From Bog-473 sp963764305 (lineage in GTDB: Bacteria > Actinomycetota > Acidimicrobiia > Acidimicrobiales > RAAP-2): DNA of 64,000 nt. Position numbers and translations under genes: made by a program. The stretch lies in the NCBI GenBank assembly GCA_963764305.1, contig CAVXSD010000005.1, positions 248,001 to 312,000 of the forward strand, in the 5' to 3' direction. The notes below the pieces were generated by a model. It ran no database searches. It saw only the letters and a program-made list of their open reading frames with translations, and was not told the origin of the DNA. Below, piece by piece: positions 53,618-62,624 of the stretch (its first letter is position 1; the number at the start of each line of letters is the position of its first letter).

Positions 53618-54426
53618 GCAAGGCCACGCTCATCGAGCAGATCAAAGGGGATCTCGACTACCTCAAACTCGTCCGCACGGCCGAGGTGTTCGCCGAGCTC
53701 GCCGACGACGCCGAGGCGCGCGGTGCGGACCATCTCGAGTTCTTGGCCAGCGTGCTCAGCGCCGAGGTCGACGCCACCCGCCAGAGGCGTCTGTCGGCCC
53801 GGCTGCGCTTCGCCCACTTCCCGTTCAGAAAGACCCTCGAGGAGTTCGACTTCGACTTCCAGCCCTCCATCGACCCCAAGGTGATCTCCGACCTGGCCGA
53901 ACTGGACTTCGTGCGAGAGGGCCATCCGGTCCTGCTGCTCGGACGACCCGGGTGCGGAAAGTCCCATCTCGGCGTGGCCCTCGGGATCAAGGCGGTCGAG
54001 GCCGGCTATCGCGGCTACTTCAGCGGGGCGACCGACATGACCAAGGCGCTCGTCGGCGCCTGGGCCGAGGGGACGTTCAACCAGAAGATCCGCACGTACA
54101 CCTCGCCCAGCATCCTCGTCATCGACGACGTTGGCATCACGCCCTTCGACCGCACCGAGGCCAACGCCTTCTTCCAGGTGGTCAACCGGCGCTACGAGCT
54201 GCGCTCGGCCACCATCGTCACCACCAACCGCGGCCTGCCGGCCTGGGCCGAGCTCTTCGGGGGCGACTCCGTTGTCGCAGCCGCGATTCTCGACCGCCTC
54301 TTGGACCGGGCGACGGTCATCAACATCAAGGGGCCGTCGTGGCGCCTGCGCGAACACGAGGCTCTGACCAAGCCGCTGACGGACCTCGCCGGCCCGCCCG
54401 AGAAGACCCCGAGGAGGCGGGGTTAA
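53614..54426 (+). CDS. istB: IS21-family helper ATPase IstB
   Basis: 270 aa AAA+ protein, DnaC-like. Walker A LLLGRPGCGKSHLGVALG, Walker B ILVIDDVGI, sensor region ATIVTTNRGLPAWAELF, and Arg in ILDRLLDRATV. It helps IstA choose targets and assemble the strand-transfer complex. Full length. Confidence 0.93.
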   Translation: MSKATLIEQIKGDLDYLKLVRTAEVFAELADDAEARGADHLEFLASVLSAEVDATRQRRLSARLRFAHFPFRKTLEEFDFDFQPSIDPKVISDLAELDFVREGHPVLLLGRPGCGKSHLGVALGIKAVEAGYRGYFSGATDMTKALVGAWAEGTFNQKIRTYTSPSILVIDDVGITPFDRTEANAFFQVVNRRYELRSATIVTTNRGLPAWAELFGGDSVVAAAILDRLLDRATVINIKGPSWRLREHEALTKPLTDLAGPPEKTPRRRG

Positions 54427-54492
54427 CCTGTCAACCGGAGCCCGGCTTCAGCGCGAATTTCGGTGAGCGAATAACGCGGATTTCGATGAGCG

Positions 54493-54748
54493 GCGACACT
54501 CGACTTGAAGGGCGATGTAAGTCTCGACGTGCTCCCTCGTGAGATTACCGACATCCGTTGTCATCCCATTATCGACAAGGAAGAGGCAAAGCCCTCAGAC
54601 GGTATCGGTGTAGCTCTTAATCGTCTTCGGCGATTTGTTGGCGGCTCGGAGTGACAGCTCAAAACTGCGAACGAGCAGCGCAATGTCCGAGGGACTCGTG
54701 ACCGTCCGCAGGTACGCAGAAAACCGCTCGGCGAGCGGTGTCCCGAAG
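54493..54748 (-). pseudogene. Tyrosine integrase, middle part (interrupted gene)
   Basis: Minus strand reads FGTPLAERFSAYLRTVTS, LVRSFELSLRAANKSPKTIK and SYTDTV, a TGA stop at 54595-54597, then GLCLFLVDNGMTTDVGNL and HVETYIALQVE: the SAM-like arm/core-binding domain of a tyrosine recombinase. It joins in sense to 51396-52105 once IS21 is removed. The in-frame TGA is an additional lesion or a sequence error. Confidence 0.85.
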
Positions 54749-56182
54749 TTTGTTGAAGTGAGGTGGTGGTCCCCCTCCTGAGTCCTGCCGTGAGGTAGGT
54801 GTTCAGGAGACCAATCCAAAGAACCACCGAGAAAGGGGACCACCAATGAAGAAGAAGCTACCCGTCGTGAACGTCGCGCGGGTGGAGGATGCAGATCGCC
54901 TGGCTGGTTTGCCGCTGGAGGCGACCGTGGCCTTGGCCGAGGTGGCCGGGGCGCTGAAGGACGGTCTGCTGGCGTTCGCCTGGGCACCGGGCTCATCGTG
55001 ATGCGCCAGATGATGGAGGCCGAGATGACCGAAGCGATCGGCGAGAAGCACGCCAAGATGCCGACCAAGAGCAGGTCGGAAACTGGCACGGCAACGCGCA
55101 GTGGTCGGTTGTGCTGGGCGGGCGCCAGGTCAGCACCGAGCGCCCGCGGGGACGCAGCAGCGCCGGGAAGGAGATCGAGCTGGACACCTGGGAGGCATTC
55201 AGCTCGAGGGATCTGCTCGACTCCCTCGTCGTGGAGCGGATGCTGGCCGGGGTGGCCACCCGCCGCCACGTTGATGTGGCCGAACCCGTCAGAGCCGAGC
55301 TGGAGGAGCGCTCCAAGTCCATGTCCAAGTCGGCAATCTCGAGGCGCTTCGAGGCGGCTACCACCGAGGCCATGGCCGAGCTGATGGCCCGGGACCTGTC
55401 TGGCCTGGACGTGGCGGTGATCATGATCGACGGGCTGGACGTGGCCGGCTCGTGCGTCGTAGTCGCCCTGGTCATCACGGTCGACGGGACCAAGGTCCCG
55501 GTCGGGCTGTGGCTGGGCGACACCGAGAACAAGACGGTGGTGACCGGCCTGTTGGCTGACCTGGCCGCCCGGGGCCTCGACGCGAGGCGGGCCTGTTGTG
55601 CGTGCTGGACGGGGCTAAGGCGCTGGCTGCGGGCGTTAAGAAGGTCTTCGGGGATACCGCTGTGATCCAGAGGTGCACGTTGCACAAGCGCCGGAATGTC
55701 AAGGGGTATCTGCCCAAGGAGCTGGTCGGGGATCGACAAGCGACTGGCCCTGACCTTCGCGGAGACCGACGGGGCCAAGGGCCTCGACCAAGCCAAGGGA
55801 ATCGCCAGAGAGCTCAAGGCCGATCATCCCGACGCCGCGGCCACTGCTCGAAGGCCTCGAGGAGATGTTCACCCTCCGCCGTCTCGGCGTCGGCGGCACG
55901 TTGGCCACCACGCTGACCAACACCAACTGCATCGAGTCGATGATCTGGGTGGCCACGCACAACCGGGCAAGTGAAGAGCTGGAAGGACGGGTCGATGAAG
56001 AAGCGCTGGGTGGCCGCCGGCATGCTCGAAGCCGAACGGAACTTCCGACGCGTCCGAGGCTACAAGGAGATGGCCGAGCTGGTCGCTGCTCTTGGCCGCC
56101 AGGCACACCCGGCGCTGTCACACCCGAAGACTACGATCAGGCTGCTGCCTGATCAGCAGTGGCCACCGCCGAACTTCAACAA
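54749..56182 (+). mobile_element. IS256-family insertion sequence, degenerate
   Basis: About 1.43 kb carrying a broken transposase. Ends read inward TTGTTGAAGTGAGGTGGTGG (left, from ~54749) and TTGTTGAAGTTCGGCGGTGG (right, from ~56182): imperfect terminal inverted repeats. It sits in the integrase gene about 14 codons after its start. Confidence 0.8.
54846..56150 (+). pseudogene. IS256-family (mutator) transposase, multiple frameshifts
   Basis: ATG 54846 follows GAAAGGGG. The pieces in order: VEDADRLAGLPLEATVALAE; MRQMMEAEMTEAIGEKHAK; SLVVERMLAGVATRRHVDV; DVAVIMIDGLDVAGSCVVVA (catalytic Asp region); CVLDGAKALAAGVKKVFGD (second Asp), QRCTLHKRRNVKGYLP; LTNTNCIESMIWVATHN; KRWVAAGMLEAERNFRRV. 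At least five frame changes, including a one-base deletion near 54982, separate them. It cannot make full transposase as read. Confidence 0.85.
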
Positions 56183-56224
56183 GGTCCTCTTGAACTCGCC
56201 AACCTTCGCATTGGTGATGCTCAT
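56183..56224 (-). pseudogene. Tyrosine integrase, 5' end (interrupted gene)
   Basis: ATG 56224 with AGGAGGAG upstream encodes MSITNAKVGEFKRT before the IS256 end. Without the IS it would continue into FGTPLAERFSAYLRTV. The start codon is ~160 bases from the right attachment repeat, the usual place for an integrase gene. Confidence 0.65.
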
Positions 56225-56382
56225 CTCTCCTCCTACGGCGCCGCTCTGGCTGGTAACCCAGGTGTAGTGCCCTGGCTTCCACAGACCAAGGCAACTACCG
56301 GAAACCATCTGCTCTAGCAGCGTTGTGCCGAGCACTGTCGAGGACGAGTATGACAAAAAGACCAGGTAGAGTTGTCTTTCTA

Positions 56383-56424
56383 GGGCGCTTAGCTCAGTTG
56401 GTTAGAGCAGCTGGCTTACAACCA
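56383..56424 (+). repeat. Right attachment repeat: second 5' half of tRNA-Val(TAC)
   Basis: Identical over 42 bases to 46812-46853. Upstream is a different sequence with a TAGAGT -10-like box near 56367, so this copy has its own promoter. No tRNA 3' half follows. It is read as the junction between the island and a second element. Confidence 0.85.
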
Positions 56425-56519
56425 GGCCGGAATATGCGCTGCGCTTGGGCGCGAAAGTCCAGTATGTGGACGATGCGATTTGGCCGAACTAGCAGGTGCG
56501 ATAATACCGCCGAGCAGCC
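56425..56519. other. Short region after right repeat
   Basis: Hairpin-prone sequence (GTCC-agtatgt-GGAC at 56456-56470). It replaces the expected tRNA 3' half. No gene. Confidence 0.35.
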
Positions 56520-57335
56520 ATGTCAGCCATCCTCCTTCTACGGCCGCGAGCAGAGGTTCAGAAGAAGATCGCTGAGCGCATCGAGAGGGGCCAGGCGCTC
56601 ATTAACGAACCCATCCAGGGTACGGCCGACCTGGATCGGTTGCAACATGACCGGGATCGGTGGCACTCGTACAACCTCGACATGCTCGCCTCTTGGTTCG
56701 ACGGCACGGGTCCGCTCAACGAGTACAACGTGGGTACCGGAGCGCTGATCTTCTCGCCCGAGACCTATTTTCAGCAGATCGAGTCGTTGCACCGGAACAT
56801 CGAGTCTTCGAACAATCGGCTTCGCTCGATCTTGGAGAAGCTCGAACTCTACGAGGAGGCGTCGAGCACGACTCCTAGGGCCGCACCTGAACCTCACGCT
56901 CCAACTGGACGCGACGTGTTCATCGTCCACGGTCACGCGGGCCGCGAGTACGAGGTATCACACGTCGTTCTCGAAATGGGCCTCAAGTCGGTCATCTTGA
57001 AGGAAGAGATCAATCGCGGCTCACCGACGCTCATCGAGAAGCTAGAGCGGGAGGCGAATCGGTCCGGCTACGCGATCGTCATCTTCACTGCCGACGATTT
57101 CGGGAGGAGCGTCAAAGAGGCGGACGACAAACCGCGCGCTCGGCAGAACGTCGTCCTCGAACTCGGATTCTTCATCGCGAAGCTGGGCCGGGACCGCGTT
57201 ACGATCCTTCACGATCCCAGCGTCGAAGTGCCCTCAGACTTCGGGGGTGTGACGTATTACCCGCTCGATGATGCCGGGGCTTGGAAAGGCCGCATCGAAA
57301 GCGAGCTTCGGGCCGCCGGACTGGCCGAGGAGTAA
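56520..57335 (+). CDS. TIR-like predicted nucleotide-binding protein
   Basis: 271 aa. N-terminal helical part (~1-120; coiled-coil-like QIESLHRNIESSNNRLRSIL) and a C-terminal TIR-like domain of the COG4271 type: RDVFIVHGHAGREYEVSHVV, LKEEINRGSPTLIEKLEREA (candidate catalytic Glu), YAIVIFTADDFG, ARQNVVLELGFFIAKLGRDR. Related TIR proteins cleave NAD or bind cyclic nucleotides in anti-phage systems. No cyclase or partner lies beside it, so a defence role is inference from family and island setting. ATG 56520. Confidence 0.8.
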   Translation: MSAILLLRPRAEVQKKIAERIERGQALINEPIQGTADLDRLQHDRDRWHSYNLDMLASWFDGTGPLNEYNVGTGALIFSPETYFQQIESLHRNIESSNNRLRSILEKLELYEEASSTTPRAAPEPHAPTGRDVFIVHGHAGREYEVSHVVLEMGLKSVILKEEINRGSPTLIEKLEREANRSGYAIVIFTADDFGRSVKEADDKPRARQNVVLELGFFIAKLGRDRVTILHDPSVEVPSDFGGVTYYPLDDAGAWKGRIESELRAAGLAEE

Positions 57336-57634
57336 ACGCACAGACTCGACGGAGGGCAAGGACCGGAGTGGTGTGTCGGAGGACCGATCGACCCCACGAG
57401 TAGCACCGGCGCTCCTCAAGGGCAAAGTCCTACCAAGGCCGCCTAAAACCTAGGTAAGGACGCTCCATGTTGAGATGCTACCCGCGTAGTCTTCGAGATT
57501 CCCTAACCTGGGGAGTGAGCTACAAGGGCGGCAGCCACCAATCCTCCGTTCAGTCTCGAATTGAATAACCGGAACCATCGTCGGCCTATCCGTACAGACT
57601 CAAGTGATGCTCTCGCAGGAATGCCACGTCTTCC
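57336..57634. other. Intergenic region
   Basis: About 300 bases between the TIR gene and the convergent membrane protein gene. No gene or clear terminator was seen. Confidence 0.4.
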
Positions 57635-59029
57635 CTAGATCTCCTGTGGGGACTCGCCGATGTCGAGGGTGTAGACATTTAGGTCCGACTCGTGGTCGAT
57701 GTTCCGCACTGTGGCGACGGCATTGAGGTCGGCACGCTCCTGCGAGCGTGCTCCGGCAATGCCGTAGTGGGCGCTAAGCACGACCTGTAGGGCAATCACC
57801 GCCAGGGCCATCCCCATGGCGACGCGCCGGCCAATCCGATCGAGTGCGGGCGCGTGGCTCAGTGCCGCCAGGTAGATGCCGACTAGCACGAGCACGTCAT
57901 AGGTCACGTACCGCGATTGGGAGACACCCGAATAGCCGAACAGTGCGCGGCCGTCGGTGATCAGTAGGCCGAAAAGCAGGCCGTAGACGATCAGGGCAAC
58001 CCCGATCGGCGCGCCGCTCTTCTGGGTCCCGGCGGACGCCCCACCTGATCACCACGAGAACCGCCAGGACCAGGATCGCTGCCCCGAACAGCAGGACCGC
58101 AGTGTTGCCGGGGGTCACGATGGCGCGGCTGGGACTGACCGAGGATCAGCTGCACGCTGGCGCGCCCACGCCACGGCGGGGGCTGGTCGCCGACGATGTC
58201 ACCCAATGCGAAGAGAAAGAGCTTGGCGGACGACCCCGGGTGCGTGACGGCGTAGAAAGAACTGACCGAGTAGGCCTGGTAGTTGTAGAAGTACAGCGCG
58301 GTGGTGGCGAGGCCGGCAGCGATCCAGCTGATGAAGGCCCAGGGCGACCGTCGTCGGTGATAGAGAAGCACAAGGCCAACTGGCCAAATGAGTAGGCCCT
58401 GTACCGAGGAATAGCTGCCCACGACGGCCGCCAGTGCAGCTCCGGCGAGGATCGGCCACGTCAGGTCGGGTCGGTCCAGTAGGACCACGCTCAGAGCGAA
58501 CGCGAGCAGGACTAGGTACCAGGCCATCTGGAACCCCCACAGGCTGTTCTGAAATTGCGCAAAGGTGAGCATGACGAAGGCGACGGGGACGTAATAGAGC
58601 AGGGGCGTGCTGGGTGAGCGGCGCTTGTGAGCCCAGATGAGTAGCGCCGTCGAGGCGAACAGCATCAGCGCGCTGCAGCCACTCCTCGACCTCGATGTTG
58701 AGGCTCACCGTGTGGGCGAGTCCGACCACGACGAGGTTCGGGAAGAGCATCCGATTGTCGGTGTGGAGTGCCCAGAGGGAGGAGAGGTCAAGTCGGGAGT
58801 AGTTCCGCGCGACGACGGCATGGACCTGGCCCCACTCGTCGGTCAGGGGGACGTTCACCTGGTAGTGCGCCAACATGGCGAGATACGCGCCGACTGGGAT
58901 GGCGAAGCCCAGGACGGTCAGCACCTTGACCGCCGTCGGATGCAGCGAACCGACCTTCCACGTCCCGGCCGGTTGCGCCTCTCGCCCCCCCGGCAATGCC
59001 TCCTGCGTCGGGACGGCAACATCACTCAT
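57635..59029 (-). CDS. Polytopic membrane protein, glycosyltransferase-like (frameshifted)
   Basis: About 464 aa once at least three shifts are repaired. ATG 59029. Pieces in order: VLGFAIPVGAYLAMLAHYQV, PLTDEWGQVHAVVARNYSRL, HTDNRMLFPNLVVVGLAHTV; then LYYVPVAFVMLTFAQFQNSL and VQGLLIWPVGLVLLYHRRRS; then NTAVLLFGAAILVLAVLVVI; then VALIVYGLLFGLLITDGRAL and YDVLVLVGIYLAALSHAPAL. The TDEW...H(N)xxR..FP pattern is shared by uncharacterised actinobacterial polytopic proteins related to GT-C glycosyltransferases. Shifts lie near 58665, 58105 and 58025. Either errors or decay within the island. Confidence 0.65.
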
Positions 59030-59288
59030 GCAGAACTTCCTCCCCCGAAAGTCGTCCTCTCCATATCCCTGTCGTCGGATTCGATTCGGGAACGGTGACA
59101 ACCACTAATTTGGTGACGTTGTGGAGACCGAGAATATCGTGTCCGCCAATTGAACTCTTGGCGCGACGAGCGAGATGCGTTGCTTTCGCGGGCTCTGCCT
59201 CTATGGCGAAGATTCGCCAGTCAAACAGGGCGGTGATCTTGGAGCAGCCCACCCTGCTGTCCCCGAAGTGCCTGTTCGGGGCGACCCC
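59030..59288. other. Intergenic region
   Basis: Less GC-rich, about 260 bases. A 76-codon minus-strand frame (59252-59022) has no recognisable features and is not called. Confidence 0.35.
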
Positions 59289-59447
59289 CTAGCCCTCGCG
59301 CAGCTGCTCGGGAGGGTGGGTGCGCGCCAGCAGCTCGTCCTTGTCGACGAGGGTGCCGTCGGGCATCTGGACAACGGATGAGCGCACGTCGGAGCGCCAC
59401 GCTGGGGAAATGCTGCTCGGCGGCCGCAGCCGGGTTCCTGCGCTCAT
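59289..59447 (-). CDS. Small hypothetical protein
   Basis: 52 aa from ATG 59447: MSAGTRLRPPSSISPAWRSD, then VVQMPDGTLVDKDELLARTH and PPEQLREG, stop TAG. Hydrophilic and coherent but with no clear RBS. It follows the HNH gene on the same strand and would be the last gene of the phage-like run. Confidence 0.4.
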   Translation of the reverse strand: MSAGTRLRPPSSISPAWRSDVRSSVVQMPDGTLVDKDELLARTHPPEQLREG

Positions 59448-59503
59448 CTGAGTACGCAGACGGCCCGACCTCGGCCCGGTTCAGCGGCCACCTTCGGCCC
59501 TCC

Positions 59504-59713
59504 TCACCAGTCCCGACTGGGCGGTGCGTTGCGGGTCTGGCGCTGGCGGACGAGCCATTGCAGCTTCGGGCCTTCCCGCTGATTGCAGGATGAATGCGCC
59601 ACGAACAGCCCGTCGAGGGCGGTGCCGCCCAGGGCCCTCGGTTTGACGTGCGATAAGTCCCAACGGTCGCCGGGGCGGACGTCGCGGCCACAAACGCCGC
59701 AGGGGCAGGGCAA
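59504..59713 (-). CDS. Small HNH endonuclease
   Basis: 69 aa from TTG 59713. Two zinc CxxC-type Cys (CGVCGRD), the DLSHVKPRALGG HNH motif and a final AHSSCNQREG (N and H/C). Small HNH nucleases like this sit next to phage terminase genes, where they aid packaging. The frame may start further upstream if TTG is not used. Confidence 0.72.
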   Translation of the reverse strand: MPCPCGVCGRDVRPGDRWDLSHVKPRALGGTALDGLFVAHSSCNQREGPKLQWLVRQRQTRNAPPSRDW

Positions 59714-59729
59714 CCGGCTGGCTGGGTCC

Positions 59730-60074
59730 TCAGAGTCCGAAGGTCAGGGCCGCAACTGCCTCTAACTCCTGCGTGGTCGCCTTGGATAAACCCTTCGACT
59801 CGGCCGCATCGGCGCGGTCGATCAGCCGCTGTGCCGACTCCCTGCGCTGCTGGCCTCGCGTGACTTCCGCGGCAACCTCCGGGGGGAGCTTCCTGGACGA
59901 GGCGAGAGACCGTATGGCCTTGGAGTACGCCTCCTCGAAGGCTCTAGCAGTCTGCACGGCCAGTGTCTCGGAGATTCCGAGAGACCTGGCGGCTCGTTTC
60001 GCAACCGCAGGCGTTGCGCCCTCTCGCTTGAACGCCTCCATTAGGGACCCAATCTGAACGTCGGTAATTATCAT
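59730..60074 (-). CDS. Hypothetical phage-like protein
   Basis: 114 aa, ATG 60074 with AGGAGGAA upstream. Helical and charged: QIGSLMEAFKREGATPAVAK, RAARSLGISETLAVQTARAF, EVAAEVTRGQQRRESAQRLI. The first half resembles a small helix-turn-helix. No family recognised. Between HNH and the next gene in a minus-strand run. Confidence 0.55.
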   Translation of the reverse strand: MIITDVQIGSLMEAFKREGATPAVAKRAARSLGISETLAVQTARAFEEAYSKAIRSLASSRKLPPEVAAEVTRGQQRRESAQRLIDRADAAESKGLSKATTQELEAVAALTFGL

Positions 60075-60101
60075 TAGTTCCTCCTGAAATCGTAGACTCC
60101 A

Positions 60102-60656
60102 CTACGCGGATGATGCACTCGTAACAAGCACTTGCGGAGCGCCTTGGGCCAGAAGCCGTAAGTCCTCCACGAAGTAGAGCGGCGCTTTGACGGCCTCCAT
60201 CGCAGGGGCGACGAGAGCCGCCAGTTGCCCCTCTGGCCGCAGCGGACGTAGTGGCATGCCGTCGATACTTGTCGGCGTCCACCGTTGAACGTTGACCCGC
60301 GGCGTGTAAGTAGCCTGATCTTGAAGGACTCTCAGGGAGTCCCCGACGAAACCGTTGTATGTATTAGAGGCACTCACAAAGGCCGATAGAGCGCTCTCCA
60401 AGGCTTCAAGAGCGGCCACCACGTCGTCACCGAGCTTTGGCAGTCTCGCCGCTATCTCGCTGCACAACTCATCAGCACGGGCACGCTGGACCGCGGCGCT
60501 CATTTCACCGACGACGGCCTGCGTTCCCTCCGCAACCAGTGAAGCGTGTTCGAGGTCGCGCTGTGCTGCGGCGAGGTCCTCTGCCGAATATCGAGCGGGA
60601 TCACCTGACGTCATCGCCGATCGGATGTCGACCAGGCGCCTCTCTGCCCTACTCAC
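60102..60656 (-). CDS. Hypothetical phage-like coiled-coil protein
   Basis: 184 aa as read from GTG 60656. Mostly helical (SAEDLAAAQRDLEHASLVAE; DDVVAALEALESALSAFVSA) with a C-terminal part (MPLRPLRPEGQLAALVAPAM). An upstream segment in another frame, NEAQSDLDQSQAR from GTG 60729, fits as its beginning if one base near 60680 is extra; that start would overlap the HTH gene stop by 13 bases. Function unknown. Confidence 0.5.
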   Translation of the reverse strand: MSRAERRLVDIRSAMTSGDPARYSAEDLAAAQRDLEHASLVAEGTQAVVGEMSAAVQRARADELCSEIAARLPKLGDDVVAALEALESALSAFVSASNTYNGFVGDSLRVLQDQATYTPRVNVQRWTPTSIDGMPLRPLRPEGQLAALVAPAMEAVKAPLYFVEDLRLLAQGAPQVLVTSASSA

Positions 60657-60716
60657 CGCGGCCTGCGCTTCGCCGTGGGCGCGCCTGCGATTGGTCCAGG
60701 TCCGACTGCGCCTCGT

Positions 60717-61130
60717 TCAGTGCCCGCACCGGTTTCCATTCCGTCTTGCGTCCACGTCCTGCGCACAGACCCGCCATGCTCGACCATCCTTTTGTCCGTG
60801 GAGCGAGCCGCGCCGAAGGCAGGCAGTGACAGCGGACCTGGTGACTCGAAGCAGCACCGCGGCACGCTTCACACTGATTGACTCAAAGTCATCGCTACGT
60901 CTGGGGTCAAGCGTCGCAACGTCTGAGACAACATGCGCAACGGACCGGCCGGAGTTGCGCCAGGCTCGCCCGATCACGTCGAGGCGCTCTATCGTCTCCT
61001 CGACGTCTGGGTGGACCGCGACACCGCTGGGGCGCGCCTCGCGGAACTTGCGCGCAAAGAGCGGTCCGAGAACGGCGGCGACGTCGGGCGGGATGAAGAG
61101 ACCCGCGGAGGGAAGGAAGATCGGCCGCAC
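60717..61130 (-). CDS. HTH (excisionase/MerR-like) DNA-binding protein
   Basis: 137 aa from GTG 61130. The last ~50 residues form a helix-turn-helix of the HTH_17/Xis type: SVKRAAVLLRVTRSAVTACL then RRGSLHGQKDGRAWRVCAQD. The first ~85 are unassigned (FIPPDVAAVLGPLFARKFRE). The GTG overlaps the terminase stop by one base (TAGTG), so it is coupled to terL. Confidence 0.65.
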   Translation of the reverse strand: MRPIFLPSAGLFIPPDVAAVLGPLFARKFREARPSGVAVHPDVEETIERLDVIGRAWRNSGRSVAHVVSDVATLDPRRSDDFESISVKRAAVLLRVTRSAVTACLRRGSLHGQKDGRAWRVCAQDVDARRNGNRCGH

Positions 61131-62624
61131 TACTGGCGGAAGGGGGACGGTTTCGTCCGGCCTACATCGTCAGGGTTGTAAGACTCCAAGTCGGAGGCGA
61201 ACGAGCCGACGAACGGCAATCCGTAGGGCTGCTGAAGCTCGGGCTTGCCGATGGCGGCCAGGGTTCGGTCACTGCCCGGCTTGTCATCGCCGAAGATCAC
61301 GGGCCTACCGCCCCGAGGGGCGGTAGTCAGGTCGACTAGGGCCATGGCGACAGCCACGGCGCGGTCGTCGTGCTGGTCTGCGTCGTGGTCGAGCCGATAG
61401 ACGTTCGGCGAGGTCTCGCGCAGGCGCACGTTGAGAAGCTCGTCAATCAGGTCAGGGTCGTCAGGAATGGAGAGCCGGTGGTCTCGGATCGTCGTATGCA
61501 GTGTCATGGCCAGGCGGCCGGTCGACTGTCGAGAGAACTGGAAATCCTCCACGGAGTAGCCCCAGCGAGCGGAGCCGCTGGACCATGCTCTGGCTCTGCC
61601 AGGGGTCAACGACGACCTTGGCCCGGAAGGCGCGCGCTGTGGTGCAGAACCCACTCCTCGACGGCACCGAGGTCGACCGGCTTGCCGCGCGACCCCTTCC
61701 CAGGTCTCCATGCGGTCGAGTAGGTGGCGCTGCACGACGACCCGGCCCTCGGTCTCGATGATTTCGGAGTGCATGACGGCCGCCACGGTCCGGTCGTTGA
61801 CGAGTCCGAGGTCGAGCGCGATCACGTACCGGCGGCTCGGTAGTGGGTCCAGAGGACCGGCGAGGGTCACGCATGCCCGAACGTCGTCCACGTTGGTCAG
61901 GCGGTCCTCGCCCTGCGTCCATCGGTTCTCATGGAGCCGGGCAAATACTGAGTCCGGCAGGGTGGCCCGCTGCTCGCGCAGGAAAGCCTCAGAGACCCAC
62001 GGAAGGGGTCCGGGTACGTCCTGGACGGACCACTGAGGCGAGCGGAGCGCCGCCTCGTAGATCGGATGCGTCCAGTGCGCAGGGTCGCCGCTGGTGGTCG
62101 CGCAGAGCAGCTTGGCGCCCCGGACCTTGCCCATCGCCGAAGCCACGGCTTGCCAAAGACCCTTGGCATTTCGGGTATTCGGCCACATGCAGAACTCATC
62201 GCAGACAACGAAAGCGGGCCGCAGGCCCCATGCCGACGCCGCGTCGGCGGCCACCACGTCGAGGGTCGATCCCGAGCGCGCCGAGACTCGCAGGTTCGAG
62301 ACGGTGAGCGCACTCGACAGGGCTGGCGTCCTAGCCACGAATCCCGCCGCGGCGTCGATCACGAGGGCCGCCTGGTCTCGATCGACGGCAAAGGCGTAGC
62401 AGCGGCTTCCTGCGGGGATAGTCGTCAGAAGCCCCACAAGGAGGAGCCCCGCGAACGTCCGAGGTCTTGCTTCCGCCGCGGGGTCGAGATTCCCACCGTG
62501 ATGGCGTCTCGGCTGGACTGGAGAAGAACCACCGCGCCAGGTCCAGCTGCCACGGCTGGGCGACCTCGCCGAAGCGTCGGCCGTCCTCTAGAACGAGGGC
62601 GGCGAGAAGGTCGTCCGGATTCAC
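61130..62624 (-). CDS. Phage terminase large subunit (frameshifted)
   Basis: About 497 aa when repaired. GTG 62624 overlaps the preceding stop (GTGA). N-terminal part: VLEDGRRFGEVAQPWQLDLA and Walker A-like RPRGGSKTSD; a shift near 62455; then FAVDRDQAALVIDAAAGFVA, Walker B FVVCDEFCMW, ATTSGDP (coupling), nuclease Asp in YVIALDLGLVNDRTVAAV; two shifts around 61700-61560 (true text EEWVLHHSARAFRAK, DPWQSQSMVQRLRSLG); and DHDADQHDDRAVAVAMALVD. It is the packaging motor of a tailed phage. As sequenced it would be inactive. Confidence 0.82.

Larger units (their letters stand above)
52106..54492 (+). mobile_element. IS21-family insertion sequence inside integrase
   Basis: About 2.39 kb with istA and istB. 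The ends are related inverted repeats. The left has CGCTCACGGAA (52106) then CGCTCACTGAAATTCGCG (52129-52146). The right, read inward, has CGCTCATCGAAATCCGCG (54492-54475) then CGCTCACCGAAATTCGCG (54469-54452). Two spaced repeats at each end is the IS21 pattern. Both genes are intact, so it may be active. No clear target duplication was seen. Confidence 0.88.
46812..56424. mobile_element. Integrated genomic island at tRNA-Val
   Basis: About 9.6 kb, of which 3.8 kb is insertion sequences, bounded by 42-base direct repeats of the tRNA 5' half. It carries an integrase next to the right repeat, is less GC-rich at 46.8-51.4 kb, and lacks backbone genes. The integrase is disrupted, so the island is probably fixed. 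Confidence 0.8.

Noticed and set aside
60355..61326. 323-codon plus-strand frame in the phage region
   Set aside because: Antisense to the HTH and coiled-coil genes; Arg/Ser-rich shadow composition.
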